DNA of 64,000 bases from JANQPD01 sp963715655 (GTDB lineage Bacteria > Bacteroidota > Bacteroidia > Flavobacteriales > Schleiferiaceae), in NCBI GenBank assembly GCA_963715655.1, contig OY970262.1, positions 992,001-1,056,000 on the forward strand, read 5' to 3'. A program made the position numbers and the translations under genes. Shown piece by piece: positions 33,977 to 42,617 of this stretch (the stretch's first letter is position 1; each line of letters begins with the position of its first letter). Under the pieces are notes generated by a model, which was not told where the DNA came from, did no database searches, and saw nothing but the letters and a program-made list of their open reading frames with translations.

Positions 33977-34678
33977 TTATTTGCCAACGGGCACCAAACT
34001 ACTCAATAAGCTTTCAAAAAATAGTTTACCGTCTGTATTGCCCAAATTTTCATCTGCAGCGCGTTCTGGGTGTGGCATCATACCAAATACATTTCTGTTA
34101 TGATTGGTAACTCCGGCAATGTTTAGCACGCTTCCGTTTGGGTTATGCGCTTCTGAAACTTCGCCCTCGGCATTGCTATAGTAGAATAAAATTTGGTCTT
34201 TAGCTTCAAGTTCAGCCAAGGTGCTTTCATCTGCATAGTATCGACCTTCACCATGCGCAATAGGAATTTTGTATCCTTTTTCTATATCTAAAGTAGCGTT
34301 AATGGCACTCTCGTTATTAGCCGGTTTTATGTGTACATTTTTGCAAATATATTTCTGTGTGTTGTTGTGCAGCAAGGCTCCGGGTAATAAACCTGTTTCA
34401 CATAGCACTTGAAAACCATTGCAAATACCCATTACAAAACCACCCTCCTGAGCAAATTCAATCACCTTTTCCATAATGGGAGAAAAACGGGCAATAGCAC
34501 CACTGCGTAAATAATCGCCATAGCTAAAACCACCGGGTAGCACCACAAAATCTACACCTTGTAAATCAGTGTCTTTATGCCAAAGTTCCACTACTTCTTG
34601 TTGCATGGTTTCGCGCAAGGTGTAAATCATATCTTGATCACAATTGCTACCGGGAAAAATTACTACGCCAAATTTCAT
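33977..34678 (-). CDS. purQ: phosphoribosylformylglycinamidine synthase subunit PurQ
   Basis: 233 residues, a class I glutamine amidotransferase domain. The triad is visible: C86 in GICNGFQ, H203 and E205 in MPHPERA. The LPGGFSYGDYLRSGAIA block is PurQ-specific. It supplies ammonia to PurL/PurS to convert FGAR to FGAM in purine synthesis. A separate PurQ implies a small PurL plus PurS elsewhere, since none is in the window. It lies 42 bases after the threonine-dehydratase-like gene on the same strand. Confidence 0.95.
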   Translation of the reverse strand: MKFGVVIFPGSNCDQDMIYTLRETMQQEVVELWHKDTDLQGVDFVVLPGGFSYGDYLRSGAIARFSPIMEKVIEFAQEGGFVMGICNGFQVLCETGLLPGALLHNNTQKYICKNVHIKPANNESAINATLDIEKGYKIPIAHGEGRYYADESTLAELEAKDQILFYYSNAEGEVSEAHNPNGSVLNIAGVTNHNRNVFGMMPHPERAADENLGNTDGKLFFESLLSSLVPVGK

Positions 34679-34720
34679 CAGTTGTATTTTTTGAGATAAT
34701 TGCAGCGCAAAAGTAAGGGT

Positions 34721-35668
34721 TTATTCAAAAGGTAAGTGGCTTAAATCTACATTACCACCGGTAATTATTATTCCCACTTTTTTACCTGAAAAAAAACTTC
34801 GTTGCGCGCGCATTGCAGCTAATGGCACTGCACAGCTAGGTTCAATAATCATTTTCATGCGTTCCCATGTATCGCGCATAGCGTAAATAATTTCATCTTC
34901 CGTAGCCAATAAAATATCCTGCACATGCTGTTGAATTATAGGAAAAGTAAGCATACCTAAAGAAGTTCGCAGTCCATCTGCAACAGTTTGTGTGCCGGTT
35001 TGTGGTATTAACTTTCCGGCCATCAACGAGCGTTTTGCATCATCAGCTGCTACAGGTTCTGCACCAAGCACTATAGTTTTTGATGAAAAGTAATGAGCAC
35101 TTAAAGCTGAGCCGCTCAACAAACCACCACCGCCCACGGGCGTAATTAAATAATCTAAATCGGGTACAGTATTTATTAATTCTTTAGCCGCAGAAGCTTG
35201 GCCTTCAATAACATTTATATGATTGTAGGGCGGAATAAAGGTAGCACCTGTTTCTTCTTGAATAGCTTTTAATCCTGACTCACGAGCCTCTAAAGTAGGT
35301 TTGCACAGCGTAATCTCGGCACCATACCCACGCATGGCGCGTAATTTTACAGAAGGTGCATTTTCAGGCACTACTACATAGCACTTTGCACCAATACTTT
35401 TTGCCGCCCAAGCTAAGGCAGCGCCATGGTTTCCGCTGCTATGTGTGCAAACACCTTTTTGTTTTTCAGCATCCGTTAGGGTAAGCACGGCATTGGTAGC
35501 ACCACGCGCTTTAAAACTTCCGGTTTTTTGAAAATTTTCACATTTAAAATAAAGTGTCGCGTTAAATTCACTGTTAAAATGAGCGGATTGCCATACGGGT
35601 GTTTCATGTAAATAAGGAATTATACGTTTATGAGCCGCTTCAATTTCTAGTTTGGTTGGTTGCTTCAT
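34721..35668 (-). CDS. threonine dehydratase / serine racemase-like PLP enzyme
   Basis: 315 residues, fold type II. PLP Lys is K53 in TGSFKARGA, followed by the SSGNHGAALA phosphate loop and the GGGGLLSG glycine loop. There is no C-terminal ACT regulatory domain, so it resembles the catabolic threonine dehydratase and eukaryote-type serine racemase branch; the exact activity (dehydration of threonine or serine, or serine racemisation) cannot be fixed from sequence alone. Its start overlaps the stop of the nuclease gene by one base (TAATG), so the two are co-translated. Confidence 0.88.
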   Translation of the reverse strand: MKQPTKLEIEAAHKRIIPYLHETPVWQSAHFNSEFNATLYFKCENFQKTGSFKARGATNAVLTLTDAEKQKGVCTHSSGNHGAALAWAAKSIGAKCYVVVPENAPSVKLRAMRGYGAEITLCKPTLEARESGLKAIQEETGATFIPPYNHINVIEGQASAAKELINTVPDLDYLITPVGGGGLLSGSALSAHYFSSKTIVLGAEPVAADDAKRSLMAGKLIPQTGTQTVADGLRTSLGMLTFPIIQQHVQDILLATEDEIIYAMRDTWERMKMIIEPSCAVPLAAMRAQRSFFSGKKVGIIITGGNVDLSHLPFE

Positions 35669-38418
35669 TACACTATTTTTCTTTCTTCAAAAGGTTGCTC
35701 TGTATCAAATAATTCAGTGAATAATCCTGATAAATAACGTTCAAATTCAGGAATGAAATCACGCGTTAAGGTGGTTTTACCCTTCCACTTTACAGGAATA
35801 ATCCATAAATGAGTTTTACGTAAACTTACAATTCCGGCACTAACCTCTTGTTCTTTAGGGTTCTGTTGCAAATACATATAGGCGTATAAGCAAAGTTGAA
35901 AGGCTTTTCCATATTCAGGATCGTCAAATTTTTCCACGTCCGTGATATGCATTTTTTGTTCGTTTACCGAGCCCGTTTTATAATCAATAATACGTACCAC
36001 GCCTGCTTGATCTCGTTCCACCCTATCTGCAACTCCTTGAAAGTTAATGATCTTGTTTTCTTCAAAAGCAAAAGAAGCGGTTAATTCCATTTCCAAATCT
36101 TCAAGTTCTATGCGCCCTTTATTTTTTATGGCTAAAAGTTCGGCTTCAAAAAAGTGCTTTAGCATGCTTATAAGCATTTCTTTTATTAAAAGATTTTTGC
36201 CTGAATGCAACACGGTTACACCATTAGCTTCCAACTTATTGGTTACAGTTTGCCTTATATCAAAGGTTTGCAAAGCGCCCTCTAACTGTGCCTCATCAAT
36301 AAAAGCCCACGGTTTTCCTGATTCGCTATGCGTATAAAATGCTTCCAAAATTTCATGAATTACCGTGCCTTGCACATCAAAACCAATTACATCAGCAAGC
36401 ACATCCATTTCTTTTACACCTAACACGCGTTGGTAATAAAATGCTAAAGGGTTTTTAATGTATTGACTTAAAGCTGTTGGTGAAAACCCACGCTGCGCCA
36501 TTTCTGTAAGTCGCGCTATTACATCAGGTGTTTTTTGAACCGTTTTATCTTGCTTTTTTAAATTTACCGTGGGCTGCATATTGCGTTTAGAAAAAACAAC
36601 ATTGGGATTTACACGCGGAAGTTCATATTCCAATTGCGCTATAAACCGGCTTGCTTCGCCACCACCTAAACCATCACTTTGATTGTTATATACCAAACTT
36701 ATACGCTCGGCATCTTGCAACAATCTGTAAAAGTGATAAGCATAAACGGAATCTTTATCTAAATACGTTGGTAGGCCATATTTCTGTTTAATATCAAATG
36801 GTATTAGGCTGTTTTGTGACCTGCCTGCCGGTAAAATATCTTCATTTAAAGAAACCAAAATAACTCTTTTAAAAGATAGCGTTCTGGTTTCTAACATACC
36901 CATTAACTGTAAGCCTTTTAAAGGTTCTCCATATAAGTCTAACGACTCGGTTTGTAATAATTGTCGGTAAAATTGCAAGGCCGTTTTATGATCTTCCACA
37001 TACGTATGCGACACAAAAAGGGCGTGTAAAGCATCAAATAATTTGTAAAAACTATATAAGGCTTGTATGAATTGCTCTTGCGGAGAAAACAATGGTTTTA
37101 GCGATAAGCAAAAGGCTTGCATGGCCGCAACGTTTTGGGCGGGTGCTTGCACCTGTGCTAAAATGGGCGCCAATATTTCTGTTACACCTTTTGGTAATTT
37201 TAAATCGTGTAATGAGCTGTAAACTAATCGGTCGGCAATCATTTGTTCACGAGCCGTTTCTAGGTTTTGCATTTCCGGGTACACCCTTTTTAAGATAGGA
37301 TGGGTAAGTAAACCATTCCATAATTTGTGGTAAAAAGTAGCGCTGCCACGCTGTTCGCTCTGCACCAACATTTGCCAAATTAAATCAAAGAAACTTGTTA
37401 AAGAACTGTTTTGCAAGGGTAAACCCATGGTAATGTTCAAATGCTCTACTTCAGCATTTAAGTTGTTCAACACAGGTGTTAGCAACGCTTCATCGGCTAG
37501 CACTAATGCGGTTTCTTGATATTCGGCAGTTGGTATTTCGCTGAGCAACGCATTGGCCACCGCAGCTTGCGCATTGTTGCCCGGTGCAGCTATAATTTCA
37601 ATATGCTTAGCATCTTCACTTAAATTGCTACTCAGCCAAAGCATTTTTCCATCAGCTTCTAGTTTTTTTACGAGGGAACTATTACGTAAAAATTTTCCTG
37701 CCTCATGTAAATTATCCTTGTAGTAATAGCTATCAATATCCCACAAAAACTCAGCTTTACCACTTGTATATAAATGCATCAAAAGCATTTCTTCTGCTTT
37801 ATTTAAAGCGTTAAAACCTATAAAATAAAGCTTGTTATTTTTTATCAGGTTATTAGTTCCAATGTGCTCCAATTGCTTTATTACTTCGCGATAAGCAAGC
37901 CCTTGATACACTTTTTTATTGGCCAATAAAATTTCTGAAAATAACTGATGTAGTTCGGGTAGCTTTTCCCAAAAGGCTAGGTAGCCCGATAACATTTCGG
38001 TATGTTGCTCCGGTTTTAAATTCCAACTTTCAATGCGTTTTACATCGCTTAAATAGCCAAAAATCTCTTTTGGATCTACTAAATACCGGTCAAGTTCATT
38101 AAAATCGGCTAGCAACAATGCGCCCCATTTCATAAAGCCTTTAAAGTCTTCTTTTTCGGGAATACTACTTAGTTGATACGCTTCAAAAAGCTTGAAAAGT
38201 AGCACCGCCTGTTCTTCTTGTTCTAAGCCTAAGGAATCTAATACAAAATCTTCTATGGTGGTGATATGAGGCGCAAATTGAGGCGTGGTAAGCTGCCGTG
38301 CCAATTCCTTTTTTAAGAATAAACTGGCACGTTTGCTGGGCAGCACCAAGGCAAAATCTTTTAAAGGAATATTTTGCTGTAGCAGATGGGCGGCTACGCG
38401 TTGTAAAAATTGAGACAT
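35668..38418 (-). CDS. AddB-like PD-(D/E)XK nuclease with inactivated helicase region
   Basis: 916 residues. The N-terminal two thirds resemble a degraded UvrD-type helicase as in AddB (LPSKRASLFLKKELA with no intact Walker A). The C-terminal PD-(D/E)XK domain (about 620-900) has the family motifs: GTVIHEILEAFY, then the nuclease core GVADRVE and IDYKTG, and QLCLYAY. AddB works with AddA in double-strand-break end resection. No addA lies next to it. The start is the first ATG after the divergent gap. Confidence 0.85.
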   Translation of the reverse strand: MSQFLQRVAAHLLQQNIPLKDFALVLPSKRASLFLKKELARQLTTPQFAPHITTIEDFVLDSLGLEQEEQAVLLFKLFEAYQLSSIPEKEDFKGFMKWGALLLADFNELDRYLVDPKEIFGYLSDVKRIESWNLKPEQHTEMLSGYLAFWEKLPELHQLFSEILLANKKVYQGLAYREVIKQLEHIGTNNLIKNNKLYFIGFNALNKAEEMLLMHLYTSGKAEFLWDIDSYYYKDNLHEAGKFLRNSSLVKKLEADGKMLWLSSNLSEDAKHIEIIAAPGNNAQAAVANALLSEIPTAEYQETALVLADEALLTPVLNNLNAEVEHLNITMGLPLQNSSLTSFFDLIWQMLVQSEQRGSATFYHKLWNGLLTHPILKRVYPEMQNLETAREQMIADRLVYSSLHDLKLPKGVTEILAPILAQVQAPAQNVAAMQAFCLSLKPLFSPQEQFIQALYSFYKLFDALHALFVSHTYVEDHKTALQFYRQLLQTESLDLYGEPLKGLQLMGMLETRTLSFKRVILVSLNEDILPAGRSQNSLIPFDIKQKYGLPTYLDKDSVYAYHFYRLLQDAERISLVYNNQSDGLGGGEASRFIAQLEYELPRVNPNVVFSKRNMQPTVNLKKQDKTVQKTPDVIARLTEMAQRGFSPTALSQYIKNPLAFYYQRVLGVKEMDVLADVIGFDVQGTVIHEILEAFYTHSESGKPWAFIDEAQLEGALQTFDIRQTVTNKLEANGVTVLHSGKNLLIKEMLISMLKHFFEAELLAIKNKGRIELEDLEMELTASFAFEENKIINFQGVADRVERDQAGVVRIIDYKTGSVNEQKMHITDVEKFDDPEYGKAFQLCLYAYMYLQQNPKEQEVSAGIVSLRKTHLWIIPVKWKGKTTLTRDFIPEFERYLSGLFTELFDTEQPFEERKIV

Positions 38419-38667
38419 GAATTTGAATAAGAAGGTAGTTGGCTAAGGTAGAAAATGCATGAGTAAAAAAAAGTAAGCGCACATATTAGAACCTAACTTT
38501 TTAAATGAGCCTAACTATTAGAGAAACGATGTGCTACATACACGCTACCATGGTTTAAGAAAATATCAACAATAAAAGACCTTGCCTCTAAAGTATTTGC
38601 GAATAAGCATTAAACCTTAATTGAAGTACAACATCAAATACCATCGTTTTAATGATTAAAGTGTAGC

Positions 38668-41538
38668 ATGAAAAATATTGGTTTAGTAGTTGGGATGATG
38701 TTTTGGAGCGCCTTAATTTATGCTCAAACTTATAGTATTGCGGGTAATGTAGTTGATGCAACTACTCAAGAAACGTTACCCAACGCCAACGTATTGCTGT
38801 ATGAGGCAAGTGGTTTAAAGGCGGGCATTAGTTCATCCACCAATGGGAATTTTGCGTTTACCAATTTACTGGCAGGTACTTATACCCTTAAAATTAGCTT
38901 TATTGGGTACAAGGTTTTAGAGAAAACCGTACAGCTTACGGAAAACACAAACCTTGGCATGCTTACCTTGGAAGCAGACCCACAACTATTAGATGAAGCG
39001 GAAGTACGTAGCAATTTTGCACGGGTAATAGTAAGTGGAGATACGGTTGCCTTTAACGCAGATGCGTATAAAGTAAATGCAGATGCTAATGCCCAAAATT
39101 TACTTGCAAAAATGCCGGGTGTGGTGATTCAAAATGGAACAGTTACGGCACAAGGCGAAGAAGTAAAAAGGGTGCTGGTAGATGGAAAGGAGTTTTTTAG
39201 TAGCGATCCAAATGTCGCTTTACAGAGTCTTCCGGCCGAAATAATTTCGCAAATAAAAGTGTTTGATGATCAAAGTGATCAAAGCAAATTTACCGGCTTT
39301 GATGATGGGAATAGTATTAAAACCATTAACATCATCACCAAAACTGGTAAAAATAATGGGCAGTTTGGAAAAGTATATGGTGGCTTGGGCACCGATGGGC
39401 GCTACATTGGCGGTGGTAACATGAACTTTTTTAAGGGTACACAGCGCTGGACAATTCTCGGCTTAACCAATAATATAAACGTACAGAACTTTAGCACTCA
39501 GGACATTGTAGGTGCGATTGGTAGCAGCAACGGTTCAAGAGGTAGAAGAAGAGGACCTCCCGGAGGTGGTGGAAACGGAGCGTCATCTGATGCGTCTGAT
39601 TTTTTGGTGAATAGCCTAGGAGGTATAAGTGCAACTAATGCTGTTGGCCTAAACTATAGTGATGAATGGGGTAAAAAAGTAAAAGTTAGCGGCAGCTATT
39701 TTTTTAATGAAAGCGATAATACCAACCAACAGTTTTTTAATCGTACTTATTTGGGCGTGGAGCAGGCTAATTTAGCGTATCAAGAAAATGATTTAAGCAC
39801 TTCCAACAACCAAAATCATCGCTTTAACTTACGCATGGAGTACACTATAGATGATAAAAACTCCATCCTATTTAGACCAAGTTTTTCCACGCAACAGTAT
39901 GTAGGAACAAGTTTGGCAACTGCTTCAAATGTATTTTCAAATGGAACGATTCAAAGTAGTAATAATACGGATTTTCAGACCTCACTTACCGGATTTACGT
40001 ACGGGAGCAGCGTCCTTTTTAGGCATAAATTTGAAAAACAGTCAAGAACCTTATCCTTAAACTTAAACACAACAGGAACGCAGCAAAAAGGCAATAACAG
40101 CTTGGTGGCTCAAAACTATTTTGCGTTGAACGACAGTAGTTTTTTTACCGACCAAGCGGCTTCTTTAAATAATTACACGCGCACGTATGAAGCGGGTTTA
40201 GTTTATACGGAACCTATTGGGAAAAATATGTTGCTATTTAAATACGAGCCAAGCATTCAAATTTCTGATGCAGCGCAACGTACCAACGCTTTTGATAGTA
40301 TAAGCGATACGTATTCCGATTTGCAAACGTCTTTAAGCAGTGAGTTTACTAGCCAATATCAAACCCAAGCAGGTGGTGTAGCTTTTATGAAGCGCGGAAA
40401 AGGGGAAAGTTTTATTCTGGAACTTAAGGGGCAATATGCTCTGCTTACGGCAAATCAAATGCTCCCGGAAACGGAGAACGTTAGTAGAAGTTTCCTAAAT
40501 GTTTTGCCCCATGCGCGGTACCGCAAAACGTTTGAAAATAAAAGTAACCTTAGTCTTTTTTATAGATCAAACACCATTGCACCTACTTTTAGCCAATTGC
40601 AAACAGTAGTTGATAATAGCAATACCTTACAATTGAGTACAGGTAACCCTGAACTAGACCAACAATACGCCCATAATTTTGGAAGCAGATATAGAGCCAC
40701 GTTTAAAGAGGGAACACACAGCTTGTTCTTAGGTGTTTTTGGTGAGGCACGGCAAGATTATATTGCAAACGCAGCCTTCATACTGCAAAACGACAGCGCA
40801 ATTACCAATACGTATATTTTGCCAACGGGGGCGCAATTAATCAAACCAGTAAATTTAAATGGCTACTATAATGTAAACTCCTTTGCCAGTTATGGATTTC
40901 CGATAAATAAAATTAAAAGCAACTTAAATTTAAGCGCCAATCTTGGCTATCAAAGGGCACCGGGCTTAATAAATAATGTAGAAAACATTAGCACTACCGT
41001 AAGTAATGGTATAGGTGTAGTATTAGGTAGTAATATTAGTGAAAAAGTAGATTTTACCTTGAGTTACAATGGAACATACAACAATGTAAACAGCAGCTTA
41101 CAGGCTAATTTGAATAATAATTACTATCAACAAACAGCCGGGGTAAAATTTAATTGGCTTTTTGGTAATGGGTTTGTGTTTAATACAGATGTTAGTCAAA
41201 CACTTTACAGCGGATTAGATGCAGATATAAATCAAAATTTTACTTTATGGAATGCAGGTTTTGGCTATAAGTTTTTGAAAGACGATAGAGGAGAACTAAA
41301 ACTTTCCATTTTTGATATTTTAGGTGAAAATAACAGCATTAGCCGCACCATTACCGAGACGTACGTGGAAGATCAGCAAACAACTGTATTACAACAATAT
41401 ATAATGCTAAGCTTTACCTACACTTTTAGAAACTTTGGTGAAGCTCCAAGCAAAACAAATGATGAAGAGGGTGATAGACCTTCCTTTGGTGGTACAAATG
41501 GAGGTGGGAGACCAGATGACGCACCGCCTACCTTTTAA
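38668..41538 (+). CDS. outer-membrane receptor-like protein (carboxypeptidase-regulatory + plug + barrel)
   Basis: 956 residues. A signal peptide (1-19) is followed by a carboxypeptidase-regulatory-like domain (about 22-105), a plug-like domain (about 110-215, with RVLVDGKEFFSSDP) and a long barrel of alternating strands. This matches Bacteroidota TonB-dependent-receptor-like proteins of the OMP_b-brl_3 type. A Gly/Arg/Pro-rich patch (GRRRGPPGGGGNG) near residue 292 and a Gly-Asp-rich C-terminal tail replace the usual terminal aromatic strand. The cargo is unknown; no SusD-like partner follows. The last base of its TAA stop is the first base of the MITE-like element at 41538. Confidence 0.85.
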   Translation: MKNIGLVVGMMFWSALIYAQTYSIAGNVVDATTQETLPNANVLLYEASGLKAGISSSTNGNFAFTNLLAGTYTLKISFIGYKVLEKTVQLTENTNLGMLTLEADPQLLDEAEVRSNFARVIVSGDTVAFNADAYKVNADANAQNLLAKMPGVVIQNGTVTAQGEEVKRVLVDGKEFFSSDPNVALQSLPAEIISQIKVFDDQSDQSKFTGFDDGNSIKTINIITKTGKNNGQFGKVYGGLGTDGRYIGGGNMNFFKGTQRWTILGLTNNINVQNFSTQDIVGAIGSSNGSRGRRRGPPGGGGNGASSDASDFLVNSLGGISATNAVGLNYSDEWGKKVKVSGSYFFNESDNTNQQFFNRTYLGVEQANLAYQENDLSTSNNQNHRFNLRMEYTIDDKNSILFRPSFSTQQYVGTSLATASNVFSNGTIQSSNNTDFQTSLTGFTYGSSVLFRHKFEKQSRTLSLNLNTTGTQQKGNNSLVAQNYFALNDSSFFTDQAASLNNYTRTYEAGLVYTEPIGKNMLLFKYEPSIQISDAAQRTNAFDSISDTYSDLQTSLSSEFTSQYQTQAGGVAFMKRGKGESFILELKGQYALLTANQMLPETENVSRSFLNVLPHARYRKTFENKSNLSLFYRSNTIAPTFSQLQTVVDNSNTLQLSTGNPELDQQYAHNFGSRYRATFKEGTHSLFLGVFGEARQDYIANAAFILQNDSAITNTYILPTGAQLIKPVNLNGYYNVNSFASYGFPINKIKSNLNLSANLGYQRAPGLINNVENISTTVSNGIGVVLGSNISEKVDFTLSYNGTYNNVNSSLQANLNNNYYQQTAGVKFNWLFGNGFVFNTDVSQTLYSGLDADINQNFTLWNAGFGYKFLKDDRGELKLSIFDILGENNSISRTITETYVEDQQTTVLQQYIMLSFTYTFRNFGEAPSKTNDEEGDRPSFGGTNGGGRPDDAPPTF

Positions 41539-41733
41539 CCTGAGTTCGATCAATACTAAAATAAAATCAATCTGATAGTTAGTGGTTTAATTGTTTTAAA
41601 ACAACAATCTAGCCCCAACCTCGCCTTGGCGGGCGAGTTTAGCTGCATGTGTCGCTACTCCCCCTTCGGGGGTTGGGGGGCTTTAGAATAGTTTAAGTGC
41701 TCATATTTAGTTACATAAAAATCGAACTCAGGT
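41538..41733. mobile_element. 196-bp MITE-like element with IS982-type ends
   Basis: It is bounded by perfect 13-bp inverted repeats (ACCTGAGTTCGAT at 41538-41550, ATCGAACTCAGGT at 41721-41733) and flanked by direct repeats TTTTA at 41533-41537 and 41734-41738. The ends match those of the IS at 49639-50659 in 11 of 12 positions. It has no coding capacity. The interior holds a perfect palindrome (41591-41604) and a nested G/C-rich inverted repeat at about 41608-41687 (CTAGCCCCAACC with GGTTGGGGGGCT, enclosing CCCCC-TTC-GGGGG). Movement by a related transposase is inferred. Confidence 0.75.
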
Positions 41734-41771
41734 TTTTAGTGATAATTTAGCGGAGTTAAAAAAACTACTTT

Positions 41772-42524
41772 TCAAACATCTTTTTTCACCACAGTGCTAG
41801 CCGCTTGGGCAGCCGGTAAAATCAAAACATCCGCTAAGTTAACATGCGCAGGTCGTGATAAGATAAACGCAATAAGTTCTGCTAAATCATTTGGCTGAAG
41901 GGCTTTATACCCATGGTAAACCTTCTCTGACTTTTGTACGTCACCTTTAAAACGTACTTCCGAAAACTCAGTTTCAACTAAGCCTGGCGCTATTTGAGAA
42001 ACTTTTATTTGATGCTGATTTAAATCCAAGCGCATGGCATCATTTAGCGCATGTACGGCAAATTTACTGGCGTTATATACATTGCCATTGGCGTACACTT
42101 CGCGCCCCGCAATGCTTCCTATGTTTATAACGTGTCCGCTTTTACGTGCAACCATTTTGGGTAAAATAGCGCGAGAAACATGTAATAAACCTTTCACATT
42201 AATGTCTAGCATAGCATCCCAGTCTTCCATACTGCCTTCGTGAATGGGCGATAATCCGTGTGCGTTACCGGCATTGTTAATCAATACGTCAATTTCTACA
42301 TCAGCCGGAAGGCTTGCAATTGCTTTTTTAACAGCTTCATTATCTCGCACATCAAAAGATAAGGTGTAAACGGAGCAAGCATCTTTTAAGGTAGCTTTTA
42401 TTTCTTCCAAACGTTCCGTTCTTCGCCCACAGGCTATAATGGTGTTGCCTTGTTTGCCTAAAAGTAGGGCGGTGGCTTTGCCAATACCTGAAGTGGCGCC
42501 CGTAATAAAAATGGTTTTTTGCAT
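41772..42524 (-). CDS. SDR family NAD(P)-dependent oxidoreductase
   Basis: 250 residues from ATG 42524; an upstream in-frame ATG at 42560 would overlap the terminator region and precede a normal SDR start. Motifs are TGATSGIG (8-15) for cofactor binding, NNAG, catalytic S137, and Y150/K154 in YNASK. The pattern resembles the YdfG/serine 3-dehydrogenase group. Arg residues after strand 2 (CGRRTERL) favour NADP(H). Substrate unknown. No operon partner: the gene upstream ends in a strong terminator. Confidence 0.9.
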   Translation of the reverse strand: MQKTIFITGATSGIGKATALLLGKQGNTIIACGRRTERLEEIKATLKDACSVYTLSFDVRDNEAVKKAIASLPADVEIDVLINNAGNAHGLSPIHEGSMEDWDAMLDINVKGLLHVSRAILPKMVARKSGHVINIGSIAGREVYANGNVYNASKFAVHALNDAMRLDLNQHQIKVSQIAPGLVETEFSEVRFKGDVQKSEKVYHGYKALQPNDLAELIAFILSRPAHVNLADVLILPAAQAASTVVKKDV

Positions 42525-42564
42525 AAAGCTAATGTAGGTTAACCAATGGCAAAAGCACAAATGA

Positions 42565-42601
42565 AAAAGGCGGAATGCAAATAATCTGCATTCCGCCTTT
42601 T
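42565..42601 (-). terminator. terminator after the VWA gene
   Basis: A perfect 15-bp stem (AAAAGGCGGAATGCA with its complement, 7-base loop) lies 17 bases beyond the VWA gene stop and just upstream of the SDR start. On the minus strand it ends in a T-run. Confidence 0.92.
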
Positions 42602-42617
42602 GGATTAAAATTAAAAT

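Noticed and set aside
34721..38418. A defence system formed by the nuclease and PLP enzyme
   Set aside because: The nuclease resembles AddB repair factors and the PLP enzyme is metabolic; overlap alone does not support a defence role.
38183..38482. Minus-strand ORF of 99 codons at the start of the AddB-like gene
   Set aside because: It is an out-of-frame shadow of a well-supported gene.
41537..41734. 14-bp ends with the outer A/T pair as part of the MITE
   Set aside because: Placing the boundary at 13 bp gives a clean TTTTA duplication on both sides, which the 14-bp version does not.
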